Part shown: in pieces, positions 40,917 through 49,282 of the stretch
Layout of the letters: every line of letters begins with the position of its first letter
Numbering within the stretch: position 1 is the stretch's first letter
Source of the DNA: an uncultured Gammaproteobacteria bacterium
Lineage (GTDB): Bacteria; Pseudomonadota; Gammaproteobacteria; Arenicellales; JAANXG01
NCBI GenBank assembly: GCA_947259875.1
Contig: CAMYNX010000010.1
Coordinates: forward strand, 1-52,754
Direction of reading: 5' to 3'
Length of the DNA stretch: 52,754 nucleotides
The notes under the pieces: generated by a model
The model's input: the letters and a program-made list of their open reading frames with translations, nothing else
Database searches by the model: none
What the model was told of the DNA's origin: nothing
Made by a program: the position numbers and the translations under genes

Positions 40917-43232
40917 ATGGCGACGAAACAAGACCTAGAAGCGCGAGAATCAGACTGCACGAGCACCGATGACTTCCTGGCATTGGCCAACGAGGCATTG
41001 AGCGAACCGGCAGATAAAGAATACGCCAAGCACCTGTTGCAGCAGGCTGAGATGCAATGCCAGTTTCCAACGCAGTACGTCGATGTGGCGAGGGGTTTTG
41101 CCGACGGACTGGGGGACCAAGATTATGCCAAGGACTTGTTGGACCAAGCCCAAGAGGCGTGCTTTGAGGGCAAGGAATTCGCAGCAGTAGGCCATGCCTT
41201 CGCAACCCTGATCGGCGATTCCGAAACCGGCAAGGCGCTGCTCGCGCAGGCCGTGGAGGAGGCGAAGGGACTGGATGAGATCATGGAACTGGCACACAAG
41301 GCCGAGCAGATTGATGCCGAGTTGGCAAAATCGCTGCTCACCAAGGTGGAAGCCGAATGCAAGGATTTTGAGACGCTGCGAAAACTCGCCGCTCGTATGG
41401 CAGGCAGCGACGCGACAGCCGCTAAAGAGATCTACAAGAAAGCGGACCGGTTTTGCGGTGACATGGAAACAACCGTGGAATACGCGCGCGGCGCCAAAGA
41501 GATCTTCGCCGATGACAATTGGGCTGGCGAGATCCTGGAAGCGGCGGAGTCTGATTGTCAATTTCCCAATGAATTCGTCGCCCTGGCCCGCGGCTTCAAG
41601 GAGATCCTTGGGAGAGACGACAAGGTCGATGATTTGCTCGAACAAGGCGCGGAATTCGCGATGTCCGGACCGGAACACCTAGACCTTGCGCGTGGATATT
41701 GGGAGCTGAAAAACGACGCGGCGCGGGCGGCCCAAGCCTATCAACAGGCACTGCCCGAGATCACCGATCGGACGCAGCTGCTGGCATTGGCAAAGACGGT
41801 CGGCGCAGAACTAGGCGACCAGGAACTCGCCAAACAGATCTATGCCAAGGTGGAACAGAAAACTACGGTGGCAGGCGACTTTGTGAAACTGGCCCAGGAG
41901 ATCGCGGAGAATTTGCGCGACCAGGTATACGCCTCCGAGGTATATCAGCGTGCGGAAGAAAAGATGTCCGGTGTCCACGACTTGATCAACCTCGCTGGCG
42001 CCGTGCTCGGCAACTTGGATGATCGAGGACGTGCCGTCGATATCTACCAGAAGGCGTTGGAAAAAGCCGATGACTTTACCGGTTTAACTAAGTTATTGGA
42101 TGCGGTACAGACGAGTGTCGAGGATGATGCGCTGATTCGTGGGGTATTTGACAAACTTGCCAGTACCGCGGATGCGACCAGTGAGTTGCTGGGTTTGCAC
42201 CTACGAGCGACGGAGCTGTTGCGCGACAAAGAGTTACCGACTCGTATGTTGCAACTCGCGGAAGAATGCGTCACCAGCCTGGACGAAATGCGCAAGGTAG
42301 CGGAAGCAGTCACTAGCCACGCCGCCAACGATCAGGAGTGGGTAGCGCGGGTCACCGAAAAACTGCACAAGCGAGAGGCCAACCAGGCAACATATGCACA
42401 GATCCAAAAGCAAGAAGAGGAGTGCTCTGCCGCCAAACAGTTGCTTCACCTGGCGGATCAGGTCATCACCGAGCTAGAAGACAAGTTCTACGCCCGTAAG
42501 TTGATCAGTAAGGCTGAAGAAATGTTACAGAAGGAGACTTTTGACTTCAGCAAGTATCAAGCGCTGATCACCAGCATCGATAAGAATCTGCAGGACCAGC
42601 AATGGGCCGAACAACTGTACCGCGACTGCATCGAGCGCTGCCGCCATTTTGCCTGTGTGCAACAGATCGCGCAATCGGCGGTGAGCACCCTGACAGATAG
42701 TGAATTGGCACACCGCCTGGCGCGAGAATTCTATCAGGCCGAACAACAAAAGCTTGGCGATAAATCGTTTGCCGACACTCTGAAGCTAGCGGATGCCATT
42801 TTGCGTGATCTTGATGACCACACTTGGGCACAAGACCTATTGGGCAAAGCGGAGCTGTCCGTGGAAGACCATTTCGATCTCGCCTGTGCGGCGCAATTCG
42901 CGGCCCGGCTTGACGACAACGCGAGGGCGGAATCGCTCTATCAGCAAGCGGCGGACCATTGCGGTTCCGCGGAGGACCTGTTGCAACTGGCAACACGTAT
43001 GCAGCGAGACCAGGTCGATGAGCAAACTGTGAAAGACGTCTATCGCTCGGCAGGCGCAACATTGTCAGCGCCGGGCGACCGGCTCAAGTGGGCGGAGGGC
43101 ATTATCACCCTATTCGCCGACCGTGAATGGGCACGCCAAGCTTACGACGATCTCAAAGATTCTTTCACCGACGAACGCCAGCGGGCGGTCTACAGCGCGA
43201 GCCGCCAACACCGGCTCGAGCGGCGATTGTGA
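40917..43232 (+). CDS. Large protein of about 21 helical 34-residue repeats
   Basis: 771 residues from ATG 40917 (an ATG 42 bases earlier is also in frame). Nearly the whole protein is tandem units of about 34 residues with the pattern xxxFxxLAxxxxxxLxDxxxAxxLYxxAEExx, for example residues around FVKLAQEIAENLRDQVYASE and LINLAGAVLGNLDDRGRAVD. Unit length and Ala/Leu spacing resemble TPR or other alpha-solenoid repeats. Many early units end in Cys (units 1, 2, 4, 5, 6, 16, 19). It is very acidic, has no signal peptide and no membrane helix. Probably a cytoplasmic scaffold; I recognise no named family. Confidence 0.88.
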   Translation: MATKQDLEARESDCTSTDDFLALANEALSEPADKEYAKHLLQQAEMQCQFPTQYVDVARGFADGLGDQDYAKDLLDQAQEACFEGKEFAAVGHAFATLIGDSETGKALLAQAVEEAKGLDEIMELAHKAEQIDAELAKSLLTKVEAECKDFETLRKLAARMAGSDATAAKEIYKKADRFCGDMETTVEYARGAKEIFADDNWAGEILEAAESDCQFPNEFVALARGFKEILGRDDKVDDLLEQGAEFAMSGPEHLDLARGYWELKNDAARAAQAYQQALPEITDRTQLLALAKTVGAELGDQELAKQIYAKVEQKTTVAGDFVKLAQEIAENLRDQVYASEVYQRAEEKMSGVHDLINLAGAVLGNLDDRGRAVDIYQKALEKADDFTGLTKLLDAVQTSVEDDALIRGVFDKLASTADATSELLGLHLRATELLRDKELPTRMLQLAEECVTSLDEMRKVAEAVTSHAANDQEWVARVTEKLHKREANQATYAQIQKQEEECSAAKQLLHLADQVITELEDKFYARKLISKAEEMLQKETFDFSKYQALITSIDKNLQDQQWAEQLYRDCIERCRHFACVQQIAQSAVSTLTDSELAHRLAREFYQAEQQKLGDKSFADTLKLADAILRDLDDHTWAQDLLGKAELSVEDHFDLACAAQFAARLDDNARAESLYQQAADHCGSAEDLLQLATRMQRDQVDEQTVKDVYRSAGATLSAPGDRLKWAEGIITLFADREWARQAYDDLKDSFTDERQRAVYSASRQHRLERRL

Positions 43233-43250
43233 ACCGCAAGCTAAGTTTTT

Positions 43251-43703
43251 TTAGTTGACGATCCGCCAAGAGCCATCGGGTTGCCGGCACGCCGTACCAT
43301 AGGCCTTTTCCCGGTTGCGGCCGACAATGATGTCGGTTTGAAACTCGCGGCAATATTCACCCGATGATCTTTGGTAGGTCTGGGTGGGGGTTATGGTGAC
43401 TTGACTTCCCTCGTCGGGATTGACCCAGCGGGTGGATTCGCCGACACGGTTGTACTCCAGCACATGTTGCGCATGCAATTCATCGACGCGGTCCAAGGAA
43501 CGACCGATTTCCTGGCCAACCAGCGCCCCGAGCACTGCACCAACGAAGGTCGCGGCGATCTGCCCGCTGCCGTCACCGATGGTGGAGCCCAGCACACCGC
43601 CGGCCACCGCACCGGTGGCCGTGCCCGCCTCTTCTTTGGTCATGGCACAGCCGCCAACGACCATGGTGCCTGCCAACACCACACCAATAAATTGTTTGTA
43701 CAT
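43251..43703 (-). CDS. Glycine-zipper lipoprotein (17 kDa surface antigen type)
   Basis: 150 residues. A signal peptide ends in lipobox VVGGC (lipidated Cys19). It is followed by the glycine-zipper 2TM region (GTATGAVAGGVLGSTIGDGS, FVGAVLGALVGQEIG) and a C-terminal domain with SGEYCREFQTDIIVGRNREK and CRQPDGSWRIV, as in 17 kDa surface antigens and related outer-membrane lipoproteins. Role probably in the cell envelope. It is convergent with the repeat protein gene, 18 bases apart. Confidence 0.9.
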   Translation of the reverse strand: MYKQFIGVVLAGTMVVGGCAMTKEEAGTATGAVAGGVLGSTIGDGSGQIAATFVGAVLGALVGQEIGRSLDRVDELHAQHVLEYNRVGESTRWVNPDEGSQVTITPTQTYQRSSGEYCREFQTDIIVGRNREKAYGTACRQPDGSWRIVN

Positions 43704-44222
43704 TGACGTTCTTCCCGTATGGTTGTTCTATAAATAACGATAAACTGTCGCCCCGGGATGACACGCGAGCGCGGTAAAGCGCGCGCGTTGCTTGACAATT
43801 ACGAACCATCGCTGGGTAGCAGCCGCGATAAACCAAGGGGTCGCCAATTGCCCCGGCCTGCACATCGCCGTTCAATGTAGACATGCAACAAAAGACGGAT
43901 AACCCGGATATTGCGCCAAGGCGCCCGGTGACTATTCATAGCGCCCGGCTAACAGCTTCGCAGTGTCACTTAGATAAAATGGCAACATACGAGTCTCCAG
44001 GTTATCTGAAGAGAATAGTCGCGGGGCTATTCCGGCCCTGGCTCAGTGGCGAACGCCCGGGCTTACGCCTCACGCAACGCATCGCTACGGCTATGCGTTT
44101 CGCTCCAGCGCGGCGCTTGTCCCCGCCAGCAGGGGAACCCGACCCTGCGCTTGTCCCCGCACAGCAAGGGAACTCCGCGCAGCACGAGTCCCCTCGTCAT
44201 CATCCGGAATTCTCGGTGCAAT
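43704..44222. other. Long intergenic region occupied mainly by repeat copies
   Basis: 519 bases between the divergent glycine-zipper lipoprotein and glycerophosphodiesterase genes. It holds repeat fragment E (43900-43932) and the full copy C (44032-44235). The rest shows no gene or clear promoter. Open frames across it are translations of the repeat. Confidence 0.6.
43900..43932 (-). repeat. Dispersed repeat, copy E (right-end fragment)
   Basis: The minus strand reads GGGCGCCTTGGCGCAATATC then CGGGTTA, similar to the right end of copies C and D (about 22 of 28 bases). It points towards the glycine-zipper lipoprotein gene but ends about 197 bases before it. Confidence 0.45.
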
Positions 44223-44235
44223 ATGCGGGTTAAGC
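44032..44235 (+). repeat. Dispersed repeat, copy C (full, with internal duplication, abuts GDPD gene)
   Basis: Reads CCGGCCCTGGCTCAG, ACGCATCGCTACGGC, then GCGCTTGTCCCCGCCAGCAG, the core CGACCCTGCGCTTGTCCCCG and the end GTGCAATATGCGGGTTAAG. A segment like GCGCTTGTCCCCGC-AGCAGG occurs twice (about 44113 and 44147), so this copy has a small internal duplication. The ATG in AATATGCGG (44223) is the start codon of the phosphodiesterase gene. Confidence 0.82.
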
Positions 44236-44996
44236 ACGCATCGAGAGCGCCGCATCTGGTTGCCCACCGCGGCGTTCCGGCATCAATGCCAGGAAACACC
44301 CTCATCGGTTTTGAGGCCGCGCTGCAAGCCGGTGCACGGTATTTGGAGCTGGATATCCAGCTCACCGCTGACGGTGTACCGGTGCTGTATCATGATGACA
44401 ATACACTGCGCATGTCCGGCATCGCCGGTGGTCTGCTGACGCGCTCGCTCGCAGAGGTCAAGAAGCTGCGCGCGTCGTTCCCGTCGCGTTTTGGGGATCA
44501 CTTCAAGGACAATCCGATCGCGTCGCTGTTCGAATTTTGCGAATTATTGGCCGTGTGGCCCAAGGTCACCGTCTTTGTAGAGTTGAAACGCGCCAGCCTG
44601 AATCATTTCGGGCGCGCAAACATGGTTGATGCGGTGGTAAAGATATTGAGTGCCTTTCGTAACCAGGCGGTGTGCATTTCCTTTGATGCTGCCGCGATAG
44701 AATATGCGCAATCGACCCACGGGGCGAGCATCGGTTGGGTACTGCCGGAATGGAGCGCCGAAAACCAGGCTCGGGCCGAGGCGTTGGCGCCCCACTTTTT
44801 ATTCTGCGACATGGACATCCTTCCCCAAGACGATCACCACATCTGGCGTGGGCCCTGGCAATGGGCAGTCTATGTCGTCGACGACCCGGACCAGGCCCTG
44901 GCATTATTCAAGCGTGGTATCGATCTGGTGGAGACCGACCGCATCGTCGATATGCTGCGACATCCGCTGTTGGCGGAGCGCGCACACCATGGATAG
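44223..44996 (+). CDS. Glycerophosphodiester phosphodiesterase
   Basis: Hydrolyses glycerophosphodiesters to an alcohol and glycerol 3-phosphate. From ATG 44223 it is 257 residues, with the GDPD active site: His15 (VAHRGVPA), Glu42 and Asp44 (YLELDIQL), His57 (LYHDDN), and the PGNT segment. It has no signal peptide, so it is a cytoplasmic UgpQ-like type. The frame stays open upstream through repeat copy C, but that leader is repeat sequence; the start codon itself lies at the repeat end. It overlaps the next gene by 8 bases, and the product of its reaction is the substrate of that oxidase. Confidence 0.92.
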   Translation: MRVKHASRAPHLVAHRGVPASMPGNTLIGFEAALQAGARYLELDIQLTADGVPVLYHDDNTLRMSGIAGGLLTRSLAEVKKLRASFPSRFGDHFKDNPIASLFEFCELLAVWPKVTVFVELKRASLNHFGRANMVDAVVKILSAFRNQAVCISFDAAAIEYAQSTHGASIGWVLPEWSAENQARAEALAPHFLFCDMDILPQDDHHIWRGPWQWAVYVVDDPDQALALFKRGIDLVETDRIVDMLRHPLLAERAHHG

Positions 44997-46161
44997 CTAT
45001 GACATCGTGGTTGTGGGTGGCGGGATTCACGGCGCGGGGGTCGCGCAGGCCGCCGCGGCGCACGGCTACACGGTGTTGTTGCTGGAGCAACGCCGTCCGG
45101 CGGCGGGTACGTCGAGCCGGTCCAGTAAGCTCATCCATGGTGGCTTGCGTTATCTGGAAAGCGCTGCATTCAGCCTGGTGCGCGAAAGCCTGCGAGAACG
45201 GGAGCTGTTGTTGCGGTTAGCGCCGGGCCTGGTGAAACGGCAACGGTTTTTTATTCCCGTTTATCCAGGCACCCGGCGGCGGCCGTGGCTGATTCGCACC
45301 GGACTCAGTATGTACGCGTTGTTGGCGGGGCTGGGGCGAGAGGTACGCTTTCAGTCGCTACCCAAGGCACAGTGGGATGATTTGGACGGACTGCGTACCG
45401 AAGGGTTGCAGGCGGTGTTCCAGTACTGGGACGCGCAGACCGACGACGTACGTCTGACCCAGGCAGTGATACGATCTGCTGAATCCTTGGGTGCCCGGTG
45501 TCTATGGCCGGCGACGTTCGTGCGCGGCGATATCCACAGCGGCGGCTGTCGGGTGGTATACCGTTACCAGGATCGCGACCACCAGTGCACCGCCCATACG
45601 GTGGTCAACGCCGCTGGGCCGTGGGCGGTATCCGTCTCGCAACGTTTTGCCCCGCCGGTCCCGGCGCCGGCGGTGGAGAATATCCAGGGCAGCCACCTCG
45701 AGTTGCGGGGTGGGATAGAACGTGGCTGCTATTACATGGAGGTCCCGGAGGACAAGCGTGCGGTGTTTCTCATTCCGTGGCACGACGATACCGCGTTGCT
45801 GGGCACCACCGAACACCGTTATCAAGGCAACCCGAGCGATGTGGCGCCGTTACCGGAGGAAATCGATTATCTGCTAAAGGTCTACCGGCATTATTTCCCG
45901 CAACGTCCTGCTGAGGTGCTGGCGGCTTGGGCAGGGCTGCGGGTGCTGCCGGTGACCCACGGCGCGGCGTTCAAGCGCTCCCGCGAGACGCGGCTGGAAG
46001 TCGATGACGTTAGTCACCCGCGGGTACTCTCCATATTAGGCGGTAAGCTGACCGGCTATCGGGCCACCGCGGAGAAGGTGATAAAGCGGTTAAGCAAGAC
46101 TCTGCCGACCCGAACACCGGTGGCGAATACCCGTGAGTTGCCGTTACGTGCGGATGACTGA
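44989..46161 (+). CDS. GlpD-like FAD-dependent glycerol-3-phosphate dehydrogenase, short form
   Basis: 390-residue oxidoreductase. The N-terminal FAD-binding motif VVVGGGIHGAGVAQAAAAHG is followed by the GlpD signature SSRSSKLIHGGLRYLE and later VVNAAGPWA, GSHLEL, VFLIPWHDDTALLGTTEHRY and GGKLTGYRATAEK. E. coli GlpD is about 500 residues; this one lacks the C-terminal helical domain, as do some uncharacterised relatives. It probably oxidises glycerol 3-phosphate to dihydroxyacetone phosphate with electrons to the quinone pool (inference). The start overlaps the phosphodiesterase gene; the end overlaps the remnant of an FGGY kinase gene. Confidence 0.87.
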   Translation: MDSYDIVVVGGGIHGAGVAQAAAAHGYTVLLLEQRRPAAGTSSRSSKLIHGGLRYLESAAFSLVRESLRERELLLRLAPGLVKRQRFFIPVYPGTRRRPWLIRTGLSMYALLAGLGREVRFQSLPKAQWDDLDGLRTEGLQAVFQYWDAQTDDVRLTQAVIRSAESLGARCLWPATFVRGDIHSGGCRVVYRYQDRDHQCTAHTVVNAAGPWAVSVSQRFAPPVPAPAVENIQGSHLELRGGIERGCYYMEVPEDKRAVFLIPWHDDTALLGTTEHRYQGNPSDVAPLPEEIDYLLKVYRHYFPQRPAEVLAAWAGLRVLPVTHGAAFKRSRETRLEVDDVSHPRVLSILGGKLTGYRATAEKVIKRLSKTLPTRTPVANTRELPLRADD

Positions 46162-46498
46162 TTCGTCGCTCACGCTGGCCATCGACTAAAAAGATACGCA
46201 CTGTTCACGAGCGATGGTGTTCGACCAGCACGGAACAGCAATAGCAAAGGCACAACAGTTGCTGTCGCTGACTCGGCTCAGCCGCCACCGGGTGGAACAG
46301 CAAGCGGATTTGACGGACTGCACGGTGGAGCGCTCGCCACAACTGGAGGCCACCGCCAAGGGCATCGCGTGGCTGGCGGCGGGCCGGCCATCGGACTGGG
46401 TCGTCCCCGGCACTATAGCTCGGTTCGAGCCGCGCCCTGATACCGGCCGGTGCGAACGCTTCATGGTGTTCCAGGAGGTGTTGCATGCCATGTTGTGA
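46154..46498 (+). pseudogene. Remnant of an FGGY-family (glycerol-kinase-like) gene
   Basis: Starting at ATG 46154 (overlapping the GlpD stop by 8 bases) the frame reads MTDSSLTLAID, then a TAA at 46187-46189 where a Gln codon of the DQGT motif is expected. It continues in the same frame with RAMVFDQHGTAIAKAQQ and LSRHRVEQQ. It then jumps to VERSPQLEATAKGIAWLAAG and a kinase-like C-terminus ending at 46498. So the N-terminal 45 or so residues and the last 60 of an FGGY kinase remain, with the central part deleted and an early stop. Non-functional. Confidence 0.8.
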
Positions 46499-46551
46499 CC
46501 CGCCACAATCTGGCCGCTGCCGGGTGCCCAGCAGCAGGACGCGGGATGCGA

Positions 46552-46980
46552 TTACCTTCCCGCGAGGATATCGCGGATTTCGGTAAGCAGCTGTTCTTGC
46601 TTTGGCGGTTCGGCGGGAGCCTCTTCCTTTTCTTCTTCTTGTTTTTGCATGTTGTTGATGGCCTTGATGACCAAAAACACGGCAAAGGCAACAATCAAAA
46701 AACTAATTACGGTGTTAAAAAACGCACCATAGTTCAATGTCACCGCGCCAGCTTCCTTGGCTACCTCGAGGGTCGCATAGGGGGCGGCGATGGCACCCTC
46801 CTTAATCACCGCGAACAGGTTGGAAAAGTCGACATTACCAAGTAACAGACCGATCGGCGGCATCAGCACATCTGCGACAAACGATTTGACGATGGTGCCA
46901 AATGCGGCGCCAATAACGATGCCAACCGCCATATCCACCACATTACCGCGCATCGCGAACTCTTTGAACTCTTTGAACAT
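46552..46980 (-). CDS. mscL: Large-conductance mechanosensitive channel MscL
   Basis: Emergency valve opened by membrane tension on osmotic downshock. From ATG 46980, which has AGGGA just upstream, it is 142 residues. N-terminal amphipathic helix [13 protein letters not shown], first membrane helix [18 protein letters not shown] with the pore-lining glycines, periplasmic loop, second helix [20 protein letters not shown], and a charged cytoplasmic helix ending EIRDILAG. The ATG 33 bases further up is less likely. Confidence 0.97.
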   Translation of the reverse strand: MFKEFKEFAMRGNVVDMAVGIVIGAAFGTIVKSFVADVLMPPIGLLLGNVDFSNLFAVIKEGAIAAPYATLEVAKEAGAVTLNYGAFFNTVISFLIVAFAVFLVIKAINNMQKQEEEKEEAPAEPPKQEQLLTEIRDILAGR

Positions 46981-47172
46981 AACTGTCCCTTTAATTGAAT
47001 TTGAAAACCGCACAATTTTAGTAAACGGTTATTTAAACGGCCACAAGAATATGTAAACGAGCGTAAAATTATTGCCAACACAAACCGGACGTTTAGTCAC
47101 ATCGGCAACGCCGATACAGTTGTGATTGAGTCGTGTTACCATCGCTAGCCTCACAACGCTGTAGGCTCGGTA

Positions 47173-47964
47173 ATGATTGTCGAACAGATTTGGACCAAAA
47201 ACGCGTGGCGCAACTTTAATTATCTTATTGTGTGCCCGCAGACCGGGGAGGCGTTGGCGGTTGACCCGCTGGATCACCAGAGATGTTTGGGGGCTGCCAA
47301 AGAACACGGTTGGGAGATAACCCAGGTCCTGAACACGCACGAACACGGGGACCACACCGGCGGTAATGCAAAGGTCATTGCGGCCACCGGGGCGAAGTTA
47401 TTGGCGCACCACGAGGCCGGCGACAAAATCCCCGGGGTCGATGTGGGGTTGCGTGCCGGAGACGTGGTGAAAGTCGGAAACAGTGTTGAGCTGGAGGCTC
47501 TGGACACTCCTGGCCACACAATGAGTCACGTGTGTGTTCTCGCGCACGCGGATGTCCCAGGTTTGTTTTGCGGCGACACCTTGTTCAACGCCGGTGCCGG
47601 TAATTGCCACAACGGTGGTCATCCCGAAGAGCTATACATGACCTTTGCCCGGCAGCTGGCCAATCTGCCGGACACCACCAACATCTATCCTGGACACGAC
47701 TATATCGTCAACAATCTCAACTTCACCCTTGACCGGGAGCCGGACAACCAGGCAGCACGAAGCCTGCTTGAAGCGGTCAAGCAACAAGACCCTGATCGCG
47801 CGCTGGTCACCAATCTAGCCCTGGAAAAAGAGGTAAATACGTTTTTCCGATTACACAGCCCCACGGTCATAGCGAAATTGCGCCAGGTTTTCGCGGATCT
47901 GCCCGATGAACCGGACGAGAAGACGATATTTTTGAAACTGCGCGAGTTGCGCAACCAATGGTGA
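47173..47964 (+). CDS. gloB: Hydroxyacylglutathione hydrolase (glyoxalase II)
   Basis: Metallo-beta-lactamase-fold thioesterase that splits S-lactoylglutathione in methylglyoxal detoxification. It has 263 residues (E. coli 251). The binuclear metal motif THEHGDH is at 55-61, followed by DTPGHTMSH, CGDTLFNAGAGN and YPGHDYIVNNL, plus the C-terminal glutathione-binding helical domain ending FLKLRELRNQW. Cytoplasmic. Divergent from mscL. Confidence 0.92.
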   Translation: MIVEQIWTKNAWRNFNYLIVCPQTGEALAVDPLDHQRCLGAAKEHGWEITQVLNTHEHGDHTGGNAKVIAATGAKLLAHHEAGDKIPGVDVGLRAGDVVKVGNSVELEALDTPGHTMSHVCVLAHADVPGLFCGDTLFNAGAGNCHNGGHPEELYMTFARQLANLPDTTNIYPGHDYIVNNLNFTLDREPDNQAARSLLEAVKQQDPDRALVTNLALEKEVNTFFRLHSPTVIAKLRQVFADLPDEPDEKTIFLKLRELRNQW

Positions 47965-48018
47965 TCGGGGTCGACTAATGACTGCAGGCTGCGGCGCGAT
48001 AGATTCCGTCACCGCCTA

Positions 48019-48666
48019 TCAGTCTTGTGGGTAGGCGATAATCTCCACGAAGTGACCGCCATAGGCCCCGGGATTTTGAATCCCACAATCGAACGCATTT
48101 TGCACCCAAAGTTTGACCTTGAATTTGGCCTCAACGTGGTAACTGCCAAGGTCGATATCAGCCCGTTTCAAGTATCGTTCGCCGGGATTGTGGACGATGT
48201 TTTGAGGCGTGCATCCGTTGCAGCTTCCGTGCTGGGGAATCTTCCCACCGATCACTTTTTCGCCGTCAATGAACATCGCATAGGGCGAGGCGCCGGCGCA
48301 TTTATGGACGACATCTTTCCACATAAAGCGGTAGGTGCCGGCCGCCGGGAATTCCCAGGTGTAGGAACCGTCGCAGATGTTATGTCCGCACCACACCACC
48401 CAACGGTCCCATTTCTTCTGTACGGCGCCCTCCCGCTCGGCTTTTTCCGCTTCCAACACCACCGGCCCCTTTGCGGCGCCGGCACTTTCCGCCGACGTGG
48501 TTTCCGTTTGGCCACAGCTCACCAACCCCAGCAGCACTGCCGGGACGAGTACGATGCGGTTAGCTAAGCCGTATCGTCGGTGTGGGAAAAGTATCAGTTG
48601 ATGGACAAATCGGGTGCCTGATGTTCCACTGACCCTAACATGTGCCACGCCTGGTTGCCATCGCAA
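48019..48666 (-). CDS. Putative lipoprotein of unknown function
   Basis: 215 residues as read from ATG 48666. The hydrophobic stretch IVLVPAVLLGLVSCGQ ends in a lipobox with Cys near residue 51, an unusually long leader, so a later non-ATG start is possible. The mature part begins with an Ala/Glu-rich linker, then a probable beta-sandwich with several Cys (WCGHNICDGSYTWEF, AAGTYRFMWKD, CNGCTPQNIVH, FVEIIAYPQD). The AGTYRFxW pattern recalls carbohydrate-binding-module-like folds. I cannot assign a function. It lies near the oxidase-like operon on the same strand but is separated by other genes. Confidence 0.75.
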   Translation of the reverse strand: MRWQPGVAHVRVSGTSGTRFVHQLILFPHRRYGLANRIVLVPAVLLGLVSCGQTETTSAESAGAAKGPVVLEAEKAEREGAVQKKWDRWVVWCGHNICDGSYTWEFPAAGTYRFMWKDVVHKCAGASPYAMFIDGEKVIGGKIPQHGSCNGCTPQNIVHNPGERYLKRADIDLGSYHVEAKFKVKLWVQNAFDCGIQNPGAYGGHFVEIIAYPQD

Positions 48667-48859
48667 ATAAACTTGACCACATTGCGTTACACTGCCGTCG
48701 CAAGTGTTCCCTTTTCAACCTCACCGATGTTATCAACGGAGCCGATCCAGCGTGACCGCCGCCCCTATATCGCCGCGAAGTTGGGGCGTGCGGGCTAAGC
48801 ATTGTCCCGGTTTGTGGCATCGGTTCGATTGTCGGTGTTGGCGTAATTCAATTTCAGTT

Positions 48860-49219
48860 GTGAATCAGCGCCGGGTGAAAACCGGTATGGCGGTGATCGC
48901 CCTGGCGCTGGTCATCGGATGTCATCACGACGTGAGAACGGGAGCCGAGACCGCCAATCTGTGGCCGAACAAGATGTCCGAAAAGTGCTTTGATCTCGCG
49001 GTGGGTGAGAAGCTCGCTTATCGATTCAACGCCACTGAATCAGTCCTTTTCAATATTCATTATCATCTCAAAAAAGAGGTGATTCACGAGGTCTCCGAGC
49101 ATCTTATCGCGCGCCGCGACGGGACGTTCGAACCCGGCATCAGCGGGCGGTATTGTCTGATGTGGACCAATCCGAGCACACACACGGCCAAGATTGAATA
49201 TGACTATACGATCCGATGA
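48860..49219 (+). CDS. Small lipoprotein with a GOLD/Emp24-like domain
   Basis: About 119 residues from a GTG at 48860; a GTG at 48875 is an alternative, and no ATG is suitably placed. The signal peptide ends in lipobox LVIGC. The domain has LAVGEKLAYRFNATESVLFN, IHYHLKKEVIHEVSEH and GRYCLMWTNPSTHTAKIEYD, the pattern of small p24/GOLD-like beta sandwiches (FNIHYH, YCLMWTN). The frame is open further upstream but the added residues look random. Function unknown; it faces the oxidase-like operon. Confidence 0.72.
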   Translation: MNQRRVKTGMAVIALALVIGCHHDVRTGAETANLWPNKMSEKCFDLAVGEKLAYRFNATESVLFNIHYHLKKEVIHEVSEHLIARRDGTFEPGISGRYCLMWTNPSTHTAKIEYDYTIR

Positions 49220-49247
49220 TGCAGGTTGCGGCCTTGGTTCTGTAATT

Positions 49248-49270
49248 CGCGGTCACTGTGAGTGACCGCG
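49248..49270. terminator. Perfect hairpin between convergent genes
   Basis: CGCGGTCACT, loop GTG, AGTGACCGCG: a 10-bp perfect stem just after the small lipoprotein stop and 13 bases before the end of the convergent membrane protein gene. It could terminate both transcripts, though no T-run follows on either strand. Confidence 0.5.
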
Positions 49271-49282
49271 GTGAACACGCCT

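Noticed and set aside
43883-44233. Open frame on the plus strand giving a 116-residue protein, and a similar one at 31547-31876 on the minus strand
   Set aside because: Both are translations of the same dispersed repeat; the shared peptide (for example DPALVPAQQGNSAQH) reflects the DNA repeat and neither has a ribosome binding site or a conserved fold.
44223-44235. Right end of repeat C (GGGTTAAGC) as an integron attC core (GTTRRRY)
   Set aside because: Other copies read GGGCTAGG at this position, there is no matching inverse core, and no integrase or cassette array is present.
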